A stretch of 64,000 bases of DNA from Symbiodinium sp. CCMP2592. Its lineage: Eukaryota; Sar; Dinophyceae; Suessiales; Symbiodiniaceae. Shown one piece after another: positions 31,752 to 41,888 of this stretch. Below the pieces are notes generated by a model that worked only from the letters and a program-made list of their open reading frames with translations, searched no databases and was not told the DNA's origin. Position 1 is the stretch's first letter. Each line of letters starts with the position of its first letter. Made by a program: the position numbers and the translations under genes. Where the stretch lies: NCBI GenBank assembly GCA_905221615.1, contig CAJNDT010000513.1, positions 1,117,168 to 1,181,167 on the forward strand. Reading direction: 5' to 3'.

Positions 31752-34554
31752 ACATTTTCCCCATCACCGAACGGCATTGACCCCTGGCACATATCCATGA
31801 AGGACCGCTTGCTAAGCAATCCTTTCACAAGAACGTCGTCCAAGGTCAAGGGAAGCTCAAGGGATCCACCGAGCTCCTCAGCAGCCTCCCGCGCTTGCGA
31901 TCTAGACGGCTTGTCTGCAGGGTTAGATTCTGATGCCACACGAGTGAACCACAGCGTGAAGTGATACCGCCGAGCCACCCAGGCAATCATCGAAAGCATG
32001 ACGAAGTGGTCAGGAAGCGGAGAAGAGCCCTTGATCAAGGAGTCGCGCACGCCGTTGTTGTCGATGAAAGCCAGGATGCGCCTGCCTGCCAACTGGGGGC
32101 CCCAGCTGACCAGTGACACCAACACGGGAAAAAGCTCCAGCTGCGAGATGAGCTGAGTGCCGCCATGCCTGCCCCAGTGCTCGATAAGGCATTCTGGAAC
32201 GACCACCTCCGCCACTTTCGGTCCCTGGTCCAAGGCGTACTGGAGAACAGCCCCCGCACCAGCGATTCTGTTGTCCCATGCGCCATCTGTAAAGAGCTTG
32301 ATGGCATACCGCGAATCAAGAGCATGTATCACCCTCGGGGAGTCCGTAGCGAAGCAAGCTGCGATGTAGCCAATCACAAGTTTGAAATCGTCGGCCAGGG
32401 CATCATCCCAGCCGTTGGCCGCCACCTGCGACAAGAACTTGAGCGCCGGCTTGATGGGACAACCGTGAAGCTGTCCCTGAGCGAAGTTCAAGCGTCCATG
32501 CAAGGAAGACGCCTCAGACCTCTTCATGTAGCCCTGTGACAAAAGCCGGTCAAGTTCAGCACGCAGCTCCAAGACGCGGTCCGGCTTGTTGCGCACCTTC
32601 AGGATGCCCTGGTCCGCCGTCTTCAATGATAGCTCAATGCCCAGCAAGGTGAAGGTCTGAGAGAAAGGCTGGTTTTTCTTAGGTTGCAGAGCGACGTTCC
32701 ACCCCAAGCAAGTGGACAGAAGCCCCACCATGAAGTCCTGCGCTGAGCCCGACGAGGTTCCGCACAAGGAAAGTCATCGAAGTACACAGTGCAGCAGACT
32801 GAACCCATCGTCACTGCCAGGTGCCACAGGGATGCCGAGCAGCGGTTAAAGGAAAAGACTGCCGATGACGCTCCAAACATCAGGGCAGTAGACACAAAGA
32901 ACGCCGGCGCACGGCGTTCTGGACTCCAAGCGACTAACACTCGATTAAACTTTGTATCGGGCCGGCAGCCCAGTTGTTTGTAAGCTGCGGAGAGATCCAA
33001 AGTCTTGCCGAGAAGATCCAGGCCATCGCCCCATTCGGGGTGTCTCTTCACAACAAGTTGTTCCCCTGAATCGAGCTGAATCATGCTGCCGGGCTGGTGC
33101 GAGCATCGGATAAGCAAGAGAACCAGGGAGATAAACGCATCAGCGTCCATCAACCTGAGCTTGTTGTATGCCGCATAAGCCAAGTTCAGACCGCTCTGAA
33201 GGCAGTCATCTATGATGCGAACCTTCGGCCCCTGGACGATGGGGAATCTCCTGGTGCACATCCACTCGGCGCTGCCGAGCCTCTCACTGACTTCGCTCTC
33301 AGCCCAATAGGGACCATCGATCCAGCCCTGCTCGACCTCACCAAGAGTTTGCGACCACAGCTCGTCGTCTGCAGCCGTATCGCCAGTCGGCTTGCACTTG
33401 GAGATGGTGTTCTTCCGGCGCCACACGGCTTGCTGCATGAGCTTCTCCACTGACTGCTGCGGCGGCTTGTAAGCCATGGGGAAGGCTCCAGAGCAGTTCG
33501 CCGGACCCACGAGTTCAAAGCCTCCCCTTACCTCATCGACAAGGCCCAGATCGGGAAAGTGAGACTCCCTCAGAAGCTGCTCCCACAATATGGTGTTTTT
33601 CCCCGCAAGAACTTTACGAAGACCCGGATGCAAGCCACAATGAAGCTCGCGTTCACGATCTTTGAGCGCCTCCGCCCTGACCAGCAGCTTCTGCAAGACC
33701 GTAGCGCGATGAAAAGCAATGCCCCGAGGTCCTACTCTGAGGACGTTCACGACGGCCTTCACAAGGATGTCCGGCAAAGGAAGATTCAGCTCAAGCGGGT
33801 GGGACAAGCACCTGGTAGCCAGCACGGTTTGTTGGGGTCGTCGAAGCACCCCAACCATTGGTTCGGCGCCAGTCGCCGCCAATGCCTTAAGAGCCACCAA
33901 TGTTGACGGTTTGACAGCATTAGTCGCTTCCAAAGCCCGAACTTCAGCGACCGAAGATACTGTGATGACCTCGTCCCCCGTTTTCGGAAAAAGGACATGC
34001 TTTGGGAGGGGCCGTTGAGGCCATTCTGGTGGTACGCAGTCGCGGGGAGCCACAAGCCAATACTCTGCAAGAAGCGGTGGCACCCTCTTACGAGTGAAGG
34101 AACGCAGATCCCGAGGCCGAAGGACTCCGGGGCCCACATGAGAGCGTTCTGTGCGGAGTCCTCGAAGTTGAAGAGCACGGAGAGAAAAGGCGGCATACGC
34201 AGCCGCCAGCTCCTTGGTGTACTCGGCTTCGCCTGATGTAGGGAAGACAACACCGGAAGGTGTTGCAGTCGGTGTCCACGACAAATGTTCATGAGAACCA
34301 TCGCAATCGCGCCGCAAGCCGCTGCAGAGGCCCGGGGTTGCGCGAAAGGTGGTACGCTTATTGCGAGTGGAGCCCCACATGCAAGCATGGAACGCAACAT
34401 CCTCCAACACCTGCCAAGCCGCGGGGTCCGGCAGATCTTGTGCCAGGAGATCGGCCACCCGCCAGAACAAAGAAGACGAAGGATTCTCGCAGCTGACCAG
34501 TGCGCCGCGCACATGCAGGATCCAAATCGAGACCAAGGTGAGCACATAGAGCTT
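31730..34554 (-). pseudogene. Outer element pol, 3' segment: methyltransferase-like end, RT and RNase H
   Basis: Continues the reading frame that is broken at 45858 by the inner element. It carries the second methyltransferase-like motif (SCENPSSSLFW), the RT (LDLSAAYKQLG and the catalytic YFDDFP), then in a shifted frame RNase H (IKLFTDGAWDN, QLELFPVLVSL, LAFIDNNGVRDSL, ESNPADKPSR). The frame changes once, between about 32755 and 32765, six residues after YFDD; the intact relative in the inner element reads through this point, so a 1-nt indel is likely. With an insertion and a frameshift this copy cannot make full-length pol. Confidence 0.85.
34551..34554. other. Insertion-site core (GCTT plus / AAGC minus), 3' side
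   Basis: The four bases shared by the target, the inner element's ends and its B1-A2 junction. The same core lies at 45854-45857 on the other side. There is no longer target duplication. Confidence 0.75.
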
Positions 34555-34767
34555 ATTTTCCAACGAAACTTCCGTTAGCGCGCGTTTGGGAAACCCTAAC
34601 TGCGCTGCAGAAAGGACCCTGTGCAAAGCACTCTCTTTTTTCTCCTAGCGGACATGGGGGGTCGGTTCGGGCCCGATCTTCGGGCTATGTCGAAACGATG
34701 CCACTGGCATTTCAAACCGAAACTCGACCGCTGGTCGGTGGTAAGGCGAACGACTGGTTCACCCCCC
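34555..34767 (-). repeat. B2 repeat of the inner element
   Basis: 213 bases, apparently identical to 35171-35383. Confidence 0.9.
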
Positions 34768-35002
34768 CTACTAGGGGACAACCCGTACCACGGGGAGATA
34801 AAGTGAAACATGCTAGGACCTACTGGGTCACTGCAGCTACTAGGTGCTACTCTGCATTTGCACGGCCTACGGCCTATATACAAAAGCGCACTCTGTGCTG
34901 AAAACTCTCCGCGGGAGAGAGCATAGGAGCGCTGCTCCTGGCAGCTCTGCTGCCAAAGCGGTGTCCCGGACCCCGCATACTATACAGGGTGTGGTGGGTG
35001 GG
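34768..35002 (-). other. Unique spacer between A2 and B2 of the inner element
   Basis: 235 bases without a match elsewhere in the window. The outer element has only about 15 bases at the equivalent place. Short inverted pairs such as CTCTCCGCGGGAGAG near 34907 could form hairpins. Confidence 0.6.
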
Positions 35003-35170
35003 ACAAAAACTTTTTGGATCACAGATCCAACTCCAAGCCGAAAGCTGCACGGCAAAGTTTGTCTAGTGTCACTCACACACAAGTGAAAACACTGTTTTCC
35101 TTTTTCGACAAACTTTGTCTACACTTTCGGCGGAAAATAAAACCCATTCACGCACGCATGATGGATGCTT
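35003..35170 (-). repeat. A2 repeat of the inner element
   Basis: 168 bases, apparently identical to 45690-45857. It directly abuts B1. Confidence 0.9.
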
Positions 35171-35383
35171 ATTTTCCAACGAAACTTCCGTTAGCGCGCG
35201 TTTGGGAAACCCTAACTGCGCTGCAGAAAGGACCCTGTGCAAAGCACTCTCTTTTTTCTCCTAGCGGACATGGGGGGTCGGTTCGGGCCCGATCTTCGGG
35301 CTATGTCGAAACGATGCCACTGGCATTTCAAACCGAAACTCGACCGCTGGTCGGTGGTAAGGCGAACGACTGGTTCACCCCCC
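35171..35383 (-). repeat. B1 repeat of the inner element
   Basis: Direct repeat of 34555-34767. It lies 34 bases past the pol stop codon in sense orientation. Confidence 0.9.
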
Positions 35384-35416
35384 TTGAAGGCACTCGAAGC
35401 CTTACTCACCCCCCAT

Positions 35417-38400
35417 CTAGTCCGCGCCGAGTGACAAAGCCAACGACACTGCGTTGGGCGGCAAAAATTGGCGCTCTGCGCCAAGCCGTTGTGTCTCCTC
35501 CCACCAGTCTCTGCTGGGGCCATCAGCTATATTGCTGTCTGTGGGGACTCGAAAGAAAGCGGCCCTGCACTGCAGGGATTCTTCGAAGTCCACCGCCTGC
35601 GAGACTATCGCAGCTCCTTCCACCTTGCGTGTGAAGGCCTTGTGCAGGGAGGTACGCGCTGCGTCGTTGTCTATCCAGACGAACAGGTCGCTGCCTGCAA
35701 TGTGCTTAGCCCACATTTGCAGGCTGAGCAAGTAGGGCAGCAGCTCGCACTCGTAGACGAGCTGCTGCTTCTGAGCTCTGGCGGCCCACTGGGCTGTGAC
35801 TTGGCTGCTGATCTGCAGCCCCCAGGTGAAGGCGACGCCTTCTCCGATGAGCACTGCTCCGAGGCCACACTTGGGCACGAGTCTTGGGGTCTCCCACTCG
35901 CAGGCCCCGTCGATGTAAAGGTGCACTTTGCGGCGTGCATGGATGGACACTGTCCTGGGCGGTCCGTGCACGACTCTCTGCAGCAGAAAGGCCATGGCTT
36001 GGCATTGCTGCTCTGTTAGGGGGACTTGCTCTGGTCCATCCCCAAGAACGTCGCCTACGCAGATCACTGCCATGCGAGTGTTACGACCCCAGGCTTGCTG
36101 CTCAGCGAAAATGAGCCTGCCGCGCAGGCTCTGCGCTTCCAAAGGGGACATGCTTCCGCGGGCGAGGGCCTCGCTGAGGACCAGCCCCAGCTCTGCTGCG
36201 CGGGTTGGCTTGTTGCTCACTGAGATTTCCCCGAGGTGCTGCTTGGACAGGTCCACTCGCACGCCTAGCACGTCAAAGACTTCGCTGAAGTCTGCGTTCT
36301 TCTTGGGCTCTGTGGCCACTTGCCAACCCAGCTTGTGAAAAAGGTTGGACACTGCCAACGTGACGAGCTTTGAATGCGCGCTGCGCGTAAGGACGGTGAA
36401 GTCGTCGAAGAAGCTTGTCATGACTAAGGCAAGCTTTTCGCGGCCGATGGCTTTGAGCGCTTCGCTGCAGCGGAGGAAAGCGTGCACGGCGGCAACGGCG
36501 CCGAAAGGCATGCTATGCAGGTGGGCGATTTTGACCTTCCCACTCTGTGGGTCCAGCATGACGATGCACGCGAATTTCTTGTGTGCGGCCTGCACTGCAA
36601 GCTGCTTGTAGGCACTCTTAAGGTCCCAGGTCCTGCCTACAATGCGGTGGGCCCGCTCTGCGGGAACACCTTGGCGAAGCCACTCCAGGCACACTGCAAG
36701 AAGCTCGTCGATGCTATCGACTTGGACTTTCTCTGTGGTCCCACAGCAGCTGTTAATGAAGCTGCTTTTAAAGTTATCGATGGGGCGCACTTTGCCCTTC
36801 TGAACGACGCCGAAACGGGACGATACTATCGTCTCATGCAGCTGCCCTGGCGAGAAGTCTTCCAGAGAGAGCCAGCCCTGCTGGCCTTCCTCCATAGTGC
36901 TTTCCCAGACCCTGTCCGAGATCCCGTCTTGCGAGGGGCGCAGAGCGCTGCGAACGCCTCGCATGCTGATGCTTTGGGCGTTTTCCAGTAGTGACTTCTC
37001 GTCTAGAGAAGGTGGCAGAATCTGCACTGGCCACAACCCACTGGGTTGTATCCAGCCAAGCAGGGGAAAGCCTTCTCGCACCTGCTGGGCCAAAGTCTTG
37101 TCCGGAAAGTCGATTTCGTTCAGAAGCTTTGCTAAAGCCACTGTCTGCTTGGGCTTGGTGACGCTGTTCACCTGAGCGTCAATCGACGAACGTACCTCGG
37201 TCTCGCGGACTTGGCACTCTGTGCAAGTTCGGGAGATATGCATGGATGCCACCGTGCGGCGCTTGGCCAGCAGGACAGTGTCCTCGTGTACTTCGGCGGC
37301 AATGGCTCGCTTAAGGGATAGAGGCACTGCCTCGATGTCCCTGGCTGGGTGATCGATCAGGTGCGCTCTGCGCACCCAGTGTAGAGGCTGCAGCGGGATG
37401 GCGATGATGGCTTTCTGGGAGGCCTCAATCCACTGGATGAGCCTTGAGCCTTTTGGGAAGCAAGTCCACGACTGTGGAAGCTTCTGCGGAGTCTTCCAGC
37501 CTCGAAAGCACCGCCCTGCGGGGCCTTGGAGAGTGACTTTGTCACTGAAGTCTGGCTCGTAGCGTAGACGACGCAGTCGCTTGCGACTGAGAGGCGCTGC
37601 CCGCAGTGCTGCTGCGCATTGGTCGGCCGCGAGGGAAACCCAGACGGAACTCAACTGAGTGGTGTAGGCGCTTTCTAGGGATGTGGACCACACTGTGGAA
37701 CCATCCACTGAGGCTCTGCCCCACGGCAGGTGTTTGTGGCCTCCGTCGCAGTCTCTGCTCAGACCTGCGAACCAATCCAAGTTGGAGAGGATTGCGGTAC
37801 GTTTGCGGCGCATGCTGCCGAACATGCACGAGTCAAACTCTACTCTGTGAGCTGACTGCAAGGCCTCTCTGAGGCAGGGCATCCTCCACAGGAGGCTACG
37901 AGCTGGATTTTCTATGGACCAGCAAACGCCGCGCTGAGACAGGGAGTGGCAACACTGTGCCATAAAAGCGACTAGGCTGTTCGCGCTGCGAACTCGCGCT
38001 GCGTCGGCTCCTTTGAGGCCTTTAAGGCCCGCTGGGCGCGCTTCGCTGCGCAAGGGGCCTGGAGCTCCTGGCCTGGGAATCTCTCTAGCCCTGCTAAAGG
38101 TGCCGCACGGGGGGGCCCAGTGGACCCATCTCAAATCTTGGTGTGAGAGCACTGCTCTCAGCAAGTTGCGACCCAACTGGGTGCAAAGGTCGAGCTGAAG
38201 GACCTTGAGGCCTCTGGCCTTGGTCCTGTGATCCACGGCGATATTCGAGAAACCTTTCTCGATGGCTGCCTTACTAAGGCGACCGAGGCCGCAGAAAACT
38301 TCCACAAAAAGCGGAGGCCGAGGGGTCGCTTGCGAAGCCGGCTCGGGAAGAGTAACGCTCCGAGCGTTGTCTGCCAGCACGCTGTGCTGTTCGGACAAGA

Positions 38401-38638
38401 GGAGCACTGGGGGCTCGGCGTTAAGCGCGGGCGCGGCGTCGTGAGACGGCGCAGCGGTGGCACGTCCTGGCTTACTTGTTGCAGGCGGGTGCAGAGGCGG
38501 TGCCGAGGCCAAAGGGTCAGGGCTCTGCCCTGAAGGAGGAGCAATGGCGGAAGAACCCAGCGCTGCTGGGATAAGAGCTGCAGGCCCTGTCTCTGAGGGC
38601 TGTTGCGGCTCTGCCGCGGTTGGTGCAAGGGTGCCTAG
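35417..38638 (-). CDS. Pol of the inner element: methyltransferase-like, RT, RNase H
   Basis: Open from the codon after the gag UGA (38639-38641) to a TAG; the first 42 codons are Pro/Ala-rich linker before the region starting LASAPPLHPP. Counting from that point: SAM-binding motif FVEVFCGLGRLS (69-80), WAPPCGTFS with Cys136 as in the PPC motif of C5-cytosine methyltransferases, and an ENP motif (201-203). RT follows with KVRPIDN (574-580), TWDLKSAYKQL (Asp630) and FFDD (701-704). RNase H has YIDGACEW (Asp868), YECELLPYL (Glu921/923), WIDNDAARTS (Asp948) and DSNIADGPSR. It copies the element RNA and degrades the template by family knowledge; what the methyltransferase-like domain modifies is unknown. 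Intact. Confidence 0.88.
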   Translation of the reverse strand, partial: LGTLAPTAAEPQQPSETGPAALIPAALGSSAIAPPSGQSPDPLASAPPLHPPATSKPGRATAAPSHDAAPALNAEPPVLLLSEQHSVLADNARSVTLPEPASQATPRPPLFVEVFCGLGRLSKAAIEKGFSNIAVDHRTKARGLKVLQLDLCTQLGRNLLRAVLSHQDLRWVHWAPPCGTFSRAREIPRPGAPGPLRSEARPAGLKGLKGADAARVRSANSLVAFMAQCCHSLSQRGVCWSIENPARSLLWRMPCLREALQSAHRVEFDSCMFGSMRRKRTAILSNLDWFAGLSRDCDGGHKHLPWGRASVDGSTVWSTSLESAYTTQLSSVWVSLAADQCAAALRAAPLSRKRLRRLRYEPDFSDKVTLQGPAGRCFRGWKTPQKLPQSWTCFPKGSRLIQWIEASQKAIIAIPLQPLHWVRRAHLIDHPARDIEAVPLSLKRAIAAEVHEDTVLLAKRRTVASMHISRTCTECQVRETEVRSSIDAQVNSVTKPKQTVALAKLLNEIDFPDKTLAQQVREGFPLLGWIQPSGLWPVQILPPSLDEKSLLENAQSISMRGVRSALRPSQDGISDRVWESTMEEGQQGWLSLEDFSPGQLHETIVSSRFGVVQKGKVRPIDNFKSSFINSCCGTTEKVQVDSIDELLAVCLEWLRQGVPAERAHRIVGRTWDLKSAYKQLAVQAAHKKFACIVMLDPQSGKVKIAHLHSMPFGAVAAVHAFLRCSEALKAIGREKLALVMTSFFDDFTVLTRSAHSKLVTLAVSNLFHKLGWQVATEPKKNADFSEVFDVLGVRVDLSKQHLGEISVSNKPTRAAELGLVLSEALARGSMSPLEAQSLRGRLIFAEQQAWGRNTRMAVICVGDVLGDGPEQVPLTEQQCQAMAFLLQRVVHGPPRTVSIHARRKVHLYIDGACEWETPRLVPKCGLGAVLIGEGVAFTWGLQISSQVTAQWAARAQKQQLVYECELLPYLLSLQMWAKHIAGSDLFVWIDNDAARTSLHKAFTRKVEGAAIVSQAVDFEESLQCRAAFFRVPTDSNIADGPSRDWWEETQRLGAERQFLPPNAVSLALSLGAD

Positions 38639-38641
38639 TCA
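38635..38641 (-). promoter_or_regulatory. UGA-CUA-G readthrough signal at the gag-pol junction (inner)
   Basis: Gag ends GCC-UGA and the same frame continues CUA-GGC and stays open through pol. UGA CUA G is an established readthrough context in eukaryotic and viral genes. The outer element has the same seven bases at 46979-46985. Confidence 0.75.
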
Positions 38642-39895
38642 GGCGGCCCCAGCATTCTTTGGGCAATCTGCGGCTCCGTGGTCGGTGCTGCCGCAGCTCA
38701 TGCACTGGTGCAACCCCCTGTCGCACTGCTTGGGGGAGCCGGAGGTCTCGAGGTCGCACCCGCACTGCAGGTTGAAGCCGTAGCAGAGGCGCTTGCCGGA
38801 CTTTGAAACACTGTTCAAGTGGCGAAGCTCTTTAGGCATGCTCGGCGGCCTGGCGCGGTCTGCGCTCTCATGGCGCTTGCCCTTGCCCTTTCCGCGGCCT
38901 TTCTTGCCGCCTTTCTTACCTTTGCCGGTCGTGCTACGACTGCGGTCTTCTTCGCTGCGCGCCGAGCTGCGGCCTTTGCCCTTGCGACCCCTGTCCGCCA
39001 CTGGCGAGGGGAGCAGGTGAAGCGTAACAATCGGATCGGACCACATGTTCTCTACTAGAGAATCTAGTGGCCTCTTACCATCCTTGTCCGGCTTGCACCC
39101 TTTGCGACACTCTCGCGCGAGCAGCGTCCACAGTTCTTTGTCGGCCCGTACTACGTGCCAGCTGTTGCCGCGTTCCATCCCCGGCGGCGCTGGCCGGTTC
39201 AGGACGGAGAAAAACTGTCTCACGAGTCTCTCGTGAATTGTGAAATCCAACACGCCGACTCTGTCGAGCGCGAGACCTCGGCGCGTCAGCGCCTGCGTGA
39301 GCTTTAGCTCATTGCCGATCTCCACGTGCACGCTGTGCTCCTTTTTCTTTACCGTGATCTCCCCAGACTCTAGGGAGAGGAAGTCCTTGTCACGCCTCAC
39401 TGAGGCGATCTCTGCATCCCGGCTGACGCACTGCGACGGCGGGATGTAACGGACGATGCCGTCCTGCAGCATGAGCGCGGCCTTGTCCACGAGGCTGTTC
39501 GCGGGGTCGTAGTCACCTTCGATGACGACGCCCTTGAGGCGCGCAACTTGCGCGGCTCGACGCTCCTCGCGCTCGTGCAGGGGCAGGCTCTTTGGGGTGA
39601 CGCTGTCACCCTCGACCCTCATCTTCAGATCCTGGATACTGAAGGTGAGGCTTTCGAAGGCCAGGCGCCGCGCTGCGGCCTTGGTGCCTAAGGTCGGCTC
39701 TGCCGCCCCGAAGACCTTCTTGATGAGTTCTTCAAACTTCGCATCGCTGATGCGATCGGGTTGGTCGGCGACGCTGTAAGCGAGCGTGCCGAAGGTGCGG
39801 ATGTCTGCCGCAAGGAGCTTCGCCGACTCGGCGGCTCCTAGGAGCTGTCCAGCTCTGCTGGAGAATTCCGCGACGCTGTCGACGAGGTTTGCCAT
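38639..39895 (-). CDS. Gag-like zinc-knuckle protein of the inner element
   Basis: The likely start is the ATG at 39893-39895 (MANLVDSVAEFSS), which directly follows a pyrimidine tract and CAG; the longer frame to 39943 is translated pyrimidine tract. About 418 residues. The middle region is homologous to the outer Gag (shared SLVDKA, CxSRxAE and ADKELW/ADRTLW blocks). A Lys/Gly/Arg-rich stretch precedes the C-terminal CMSCGSTDHGAADC, a CX2CX4HX4C zinc knuckle. It is expected to bind element RNA and form the particle, by analogy. It ends in UGA in a readthrough context, giving Gag and Gag-Pol from one frame. Confidence 0.8.
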   Translation of the reverse strand: MANLVDSVAEFSSRAGQLLGAAESAKLLAADIRTFGTLAYSVADQPDRISDAKFEELIKKVFGAAEPTLGTKAAARRLAFESLTFSIQDLKMRVEGDSVTPKSLPLHEREERRAAQVARLKGVVIEGDYDPANSLVDKAALMLQDGIVRYIPPSQCVSRDAEIASVRRDKDFLSLESGEITVKKKEHSVHVEIGNELKLTQALTRRGLALDRVGVLDFTIHERLVRQFFSVLNRPAPPGMERGNSWHVVRADKELWTLLARECRKGCKPDKDGKRPLDSLVENMWSDPIVTLHLLPSPVADRGRKGKGRSSARSEEDRSRSTTGKGKKGGKKGRGKGKGKRHESADRARPPSMPKELRHLNSVSKSGKRLCYGFNLQCGCDLETSGSPKQCDRGLHQCMSCGSTDHGAADCPKNAGAA

Positions 39896-39935
39896 TGTCC
39901 TGCAGGGCAAGAGAAGAAAACAGAGAGAGAGAGAC
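39896..39935 (-). promoter_or_regulatory. Candidate splice or trans-splice acceptor before gag
   Basis: The minus strand reads CTCTCTGTTTTCTTCTCTTG then CCCTGCAG, ending four bases before the gag ATG. A long pyrimidine tract plus CAG is the classic 3' splice site. In dinoflagellates it could accept the spliced leader. This is inference from sequence only. Confidence 0.5.
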
Positions 39936-39998
39936 ACACACACTGTGCCGACTGCGGGACCCTACTAGGACAGACAGGCGCAAGAACTCGCTCTCTTT

Positions 39999-41888
39999 TC
40001 ACTCTGCATCGAAAGACTTGCTGCTCCAGCACGTCTTGCAGTGCGGCCGGCCCGGGGCCAGGTCGCGAACTTCGCAACTCTTATACTTTTCATTCAAACA
40101 GCGACCACAGAGAAGCCTCTTGGCATTCTCGCCGCGACTCGCGTGGAGCTTGCCACTGGCAAGATGACACCACGAAACGGCCCAGTCCGGGAGAGTGCAC
40201 TGCACCTCCCTCCTGAGGCGAGGGTGCTCCTCTACCTCGGGCTCGGCGACGAACTCGTCTTCTCTGTCAGTGTCACTGGCACTGTCCTCTGTGTCGCTGA
40301 GCTCCTGCTGCTGCGAAACCTTCAGGGCTTCCACCCCCACTGGGGGTGCCGAGCCAGAGGAGGTTTTCCGGTGAGAAACCTTGCTAAGGTTCTCTCGCCT
40401 CAGGTTGAGCTGGCTGCTTGGCAGCGCGAATTGTTTCCCGAGCGGCTGGTCAGGAAGGAAGTCGCCATCTCTGATGGCAATAAGAACTTCCTCCAGAGCC
40501 CGCGCTGCGGGGATGAGCACGTTACGGCTGTACGTCTCAGTGCTCCGAGCACTGTCGTGCACATGGTGGGCGAGGAGCCTGCGCAGATCCAGGTTGACGC
40601 CAGCTTGCGAGGCCCACGTGAGGCAAGTCGCTTTGAGACTGTGACTGCTAAGGCGCTCTGCGTCTTCGCAGCCGGCGTTGGACAGCGCGCTGCGCAGCCA
40701 GGAGGTAATCTCTTGAGAGTTCATCGGGCGATCCGCTAGATCACCATCCGATGTGAAAGCAGGGATCACTGACCCGAGCGGGATGTCTCCACTGGAGCTG
40801 AGGCCCAACTTTTCTCGATTTGCGAGCCACTGACTCACCCAAGACTCTTCGAAGAAAACTACCGGGGCTACCAGCGGGAGCAGCAGGCGGCTTCTAGCCC
40901 CTACGGCTGTTTTCGCCTTGTGAACATTCGCCTGCATCCACACTGTGGCGCAGGGGTCCTCTGGGAGCTCAACCGAAAAGGAGGCAACTCGGGCCGCGTC
41001 ACTGGCACGGGCGCATGCGAAGAGCATGAACAACAAGCCCCCAGACACGACACTGTCGTACACAGAGCCAGACAGCGCGATGCGCTCAAGAGTAGCCACC
41101 TCCGAGGCCTTAAGGGCGGGGGCCCGTTTGGGCGGAGGCGCGCTGGCTTCCGTGCTCTTACAAAGGCCCACGATACGGGAGCTGGTCACCTCCGACTCGA
41201 AGGAAAGACCGAAAACTCCCGAGCACCAGTTCAGACTCTGAATCAGGCTAGAGGGGCTGCTAGCCCCTTTCCCATTCCTCATCATCCACTGGATGTATCG
41301 CCAGGTGGCGCGCTCTGATACTGGGAAGGGCACCACCACTGGGTCTTGGCAGTTTGCCCACTGGACAAAATTGCTGAGGGAGTTCAGACGACGAACCACT
41401 GTGTTGGTGGCTTTGTAGCTGAGCGCTGCTTCTATGCTGAAGTCGAGCTCGTCCAGGTCGACGCAACCGGCTTCGTCAGCACACTGTGAGACGATCTCGA
41501 AGGCCTCTGGCCAGGCTTTTACCAAAGCCGTCAGTTTGAAAACCGCGCTTTCGCGGCGGTCGCCTTCGTACGCTGTACGACGGCAGCACACCTTAAGTGC
41601 AAAGGCTGTGTCTTCCGCTACTAGCGGCTGGGTGCTAGCGGAAGCTTTCCGCTTAAGCATCAGGCTTGACTCGTGCAGCACTGGCACGGGGCCCACGGAG
41701 GCGGGGCGAGTCACTGACAGCTCCCAGGGCCAGCTTGCATTGCGCGCAAACCATGAAGCTGATTCCCACGGCTGACGAGCACCGGCTCGGCGTGGTATAG
41801 ACGACCAAAGGTTACTAACCTGGTCGTTGAAGTCGCCCTCTGGGGCGCTGCCCCTGGGCAGCATCCTTGACACAAGGAAGGGGAGCAC
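39999..41888 (-). CDS. Tyrosine recombinase of the inner element
   Basis: 629 residues. Catalytic-type motifs: ARASD with Arg294, HKAKTAVGARSRLLL around 322-336 (lysine beta-hairpin position), SSHSLKATC with His416 and Lys419 where most family members have Arg, and LLAHHVHDSARSTETYSR with His441/442 and nucleophile-like Tyr453. Upstream is a likely core-binding domain (about 110-280). A Cys/His-rich tail (CHLASGKLH, CGRC, CKTC at about 575-622) may bind zinc. By family knowledge it inserts the circular DNA copy by strand exchange without target duplication, which matches the AAGC junctions seen. It sits upstream of gag, unlike canonical DIRS or Ngaro. It ends in UGA followed by A and is not in frame with gag. 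Confidence 0.82.
   Translation of the reverse strand: MLPFLVSRMLPRGSAPEGDFNDQVSNLWSSIPRRAGARQPWESASWFARNASWPWELSVTRPASVGPVPVLHESSLMLKRKASASTQPLVAEDTAFALKVCCRRTAYEGDRRESAVFKLTALVKAWPEAFEIVSQCADEAGCVDLDELDFSIEAALSYKATNTVVRRLNSLSNFVQWANCQDPVVVPFPVSERATWRYIQWMMRNGKGASSPSSLIQSLNWCSGVFGLSFESEVTSSRIVGLCKSTEASAPPPKRAPALKASEVATLERIALSGSVYDSVVSGGLLFMLFACARASDAARVASFSVELPEDPCATVWMQANVHKAKTAVGARSRLLLPLVAPVVFFEESWVSQWLANREKLGLSSSGDIPLGSVIPAFTSDGDLADRPMNSQEITSWLRSALSNAGCEDAERLSSHSLKATCLTWASQAGVNLDLRRLLAHHVHDSARSTETYSRNVLIPAARALEEVLIAIRDGDFLPDQPLGKQFALPSSQLNLRRENLSKVSHRKTSSGSAPPVGVEALKVSQQQELSDTEDSASDTDREDEFVAEPEVEEHPRLRREVQCTLPDWAVSWCHLASGKLHASRGENAKRLLCGRCLNEKYKSCEVRDLAPGRPHCKTCWSSKSFDAE

Noticed and set aside
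40041-40739. 232-aa plus frame inside the recombinase gene, and similar plus-strand frames across the inner element
   Set aside because: Antisense shadows of the GC-rich coding strand.
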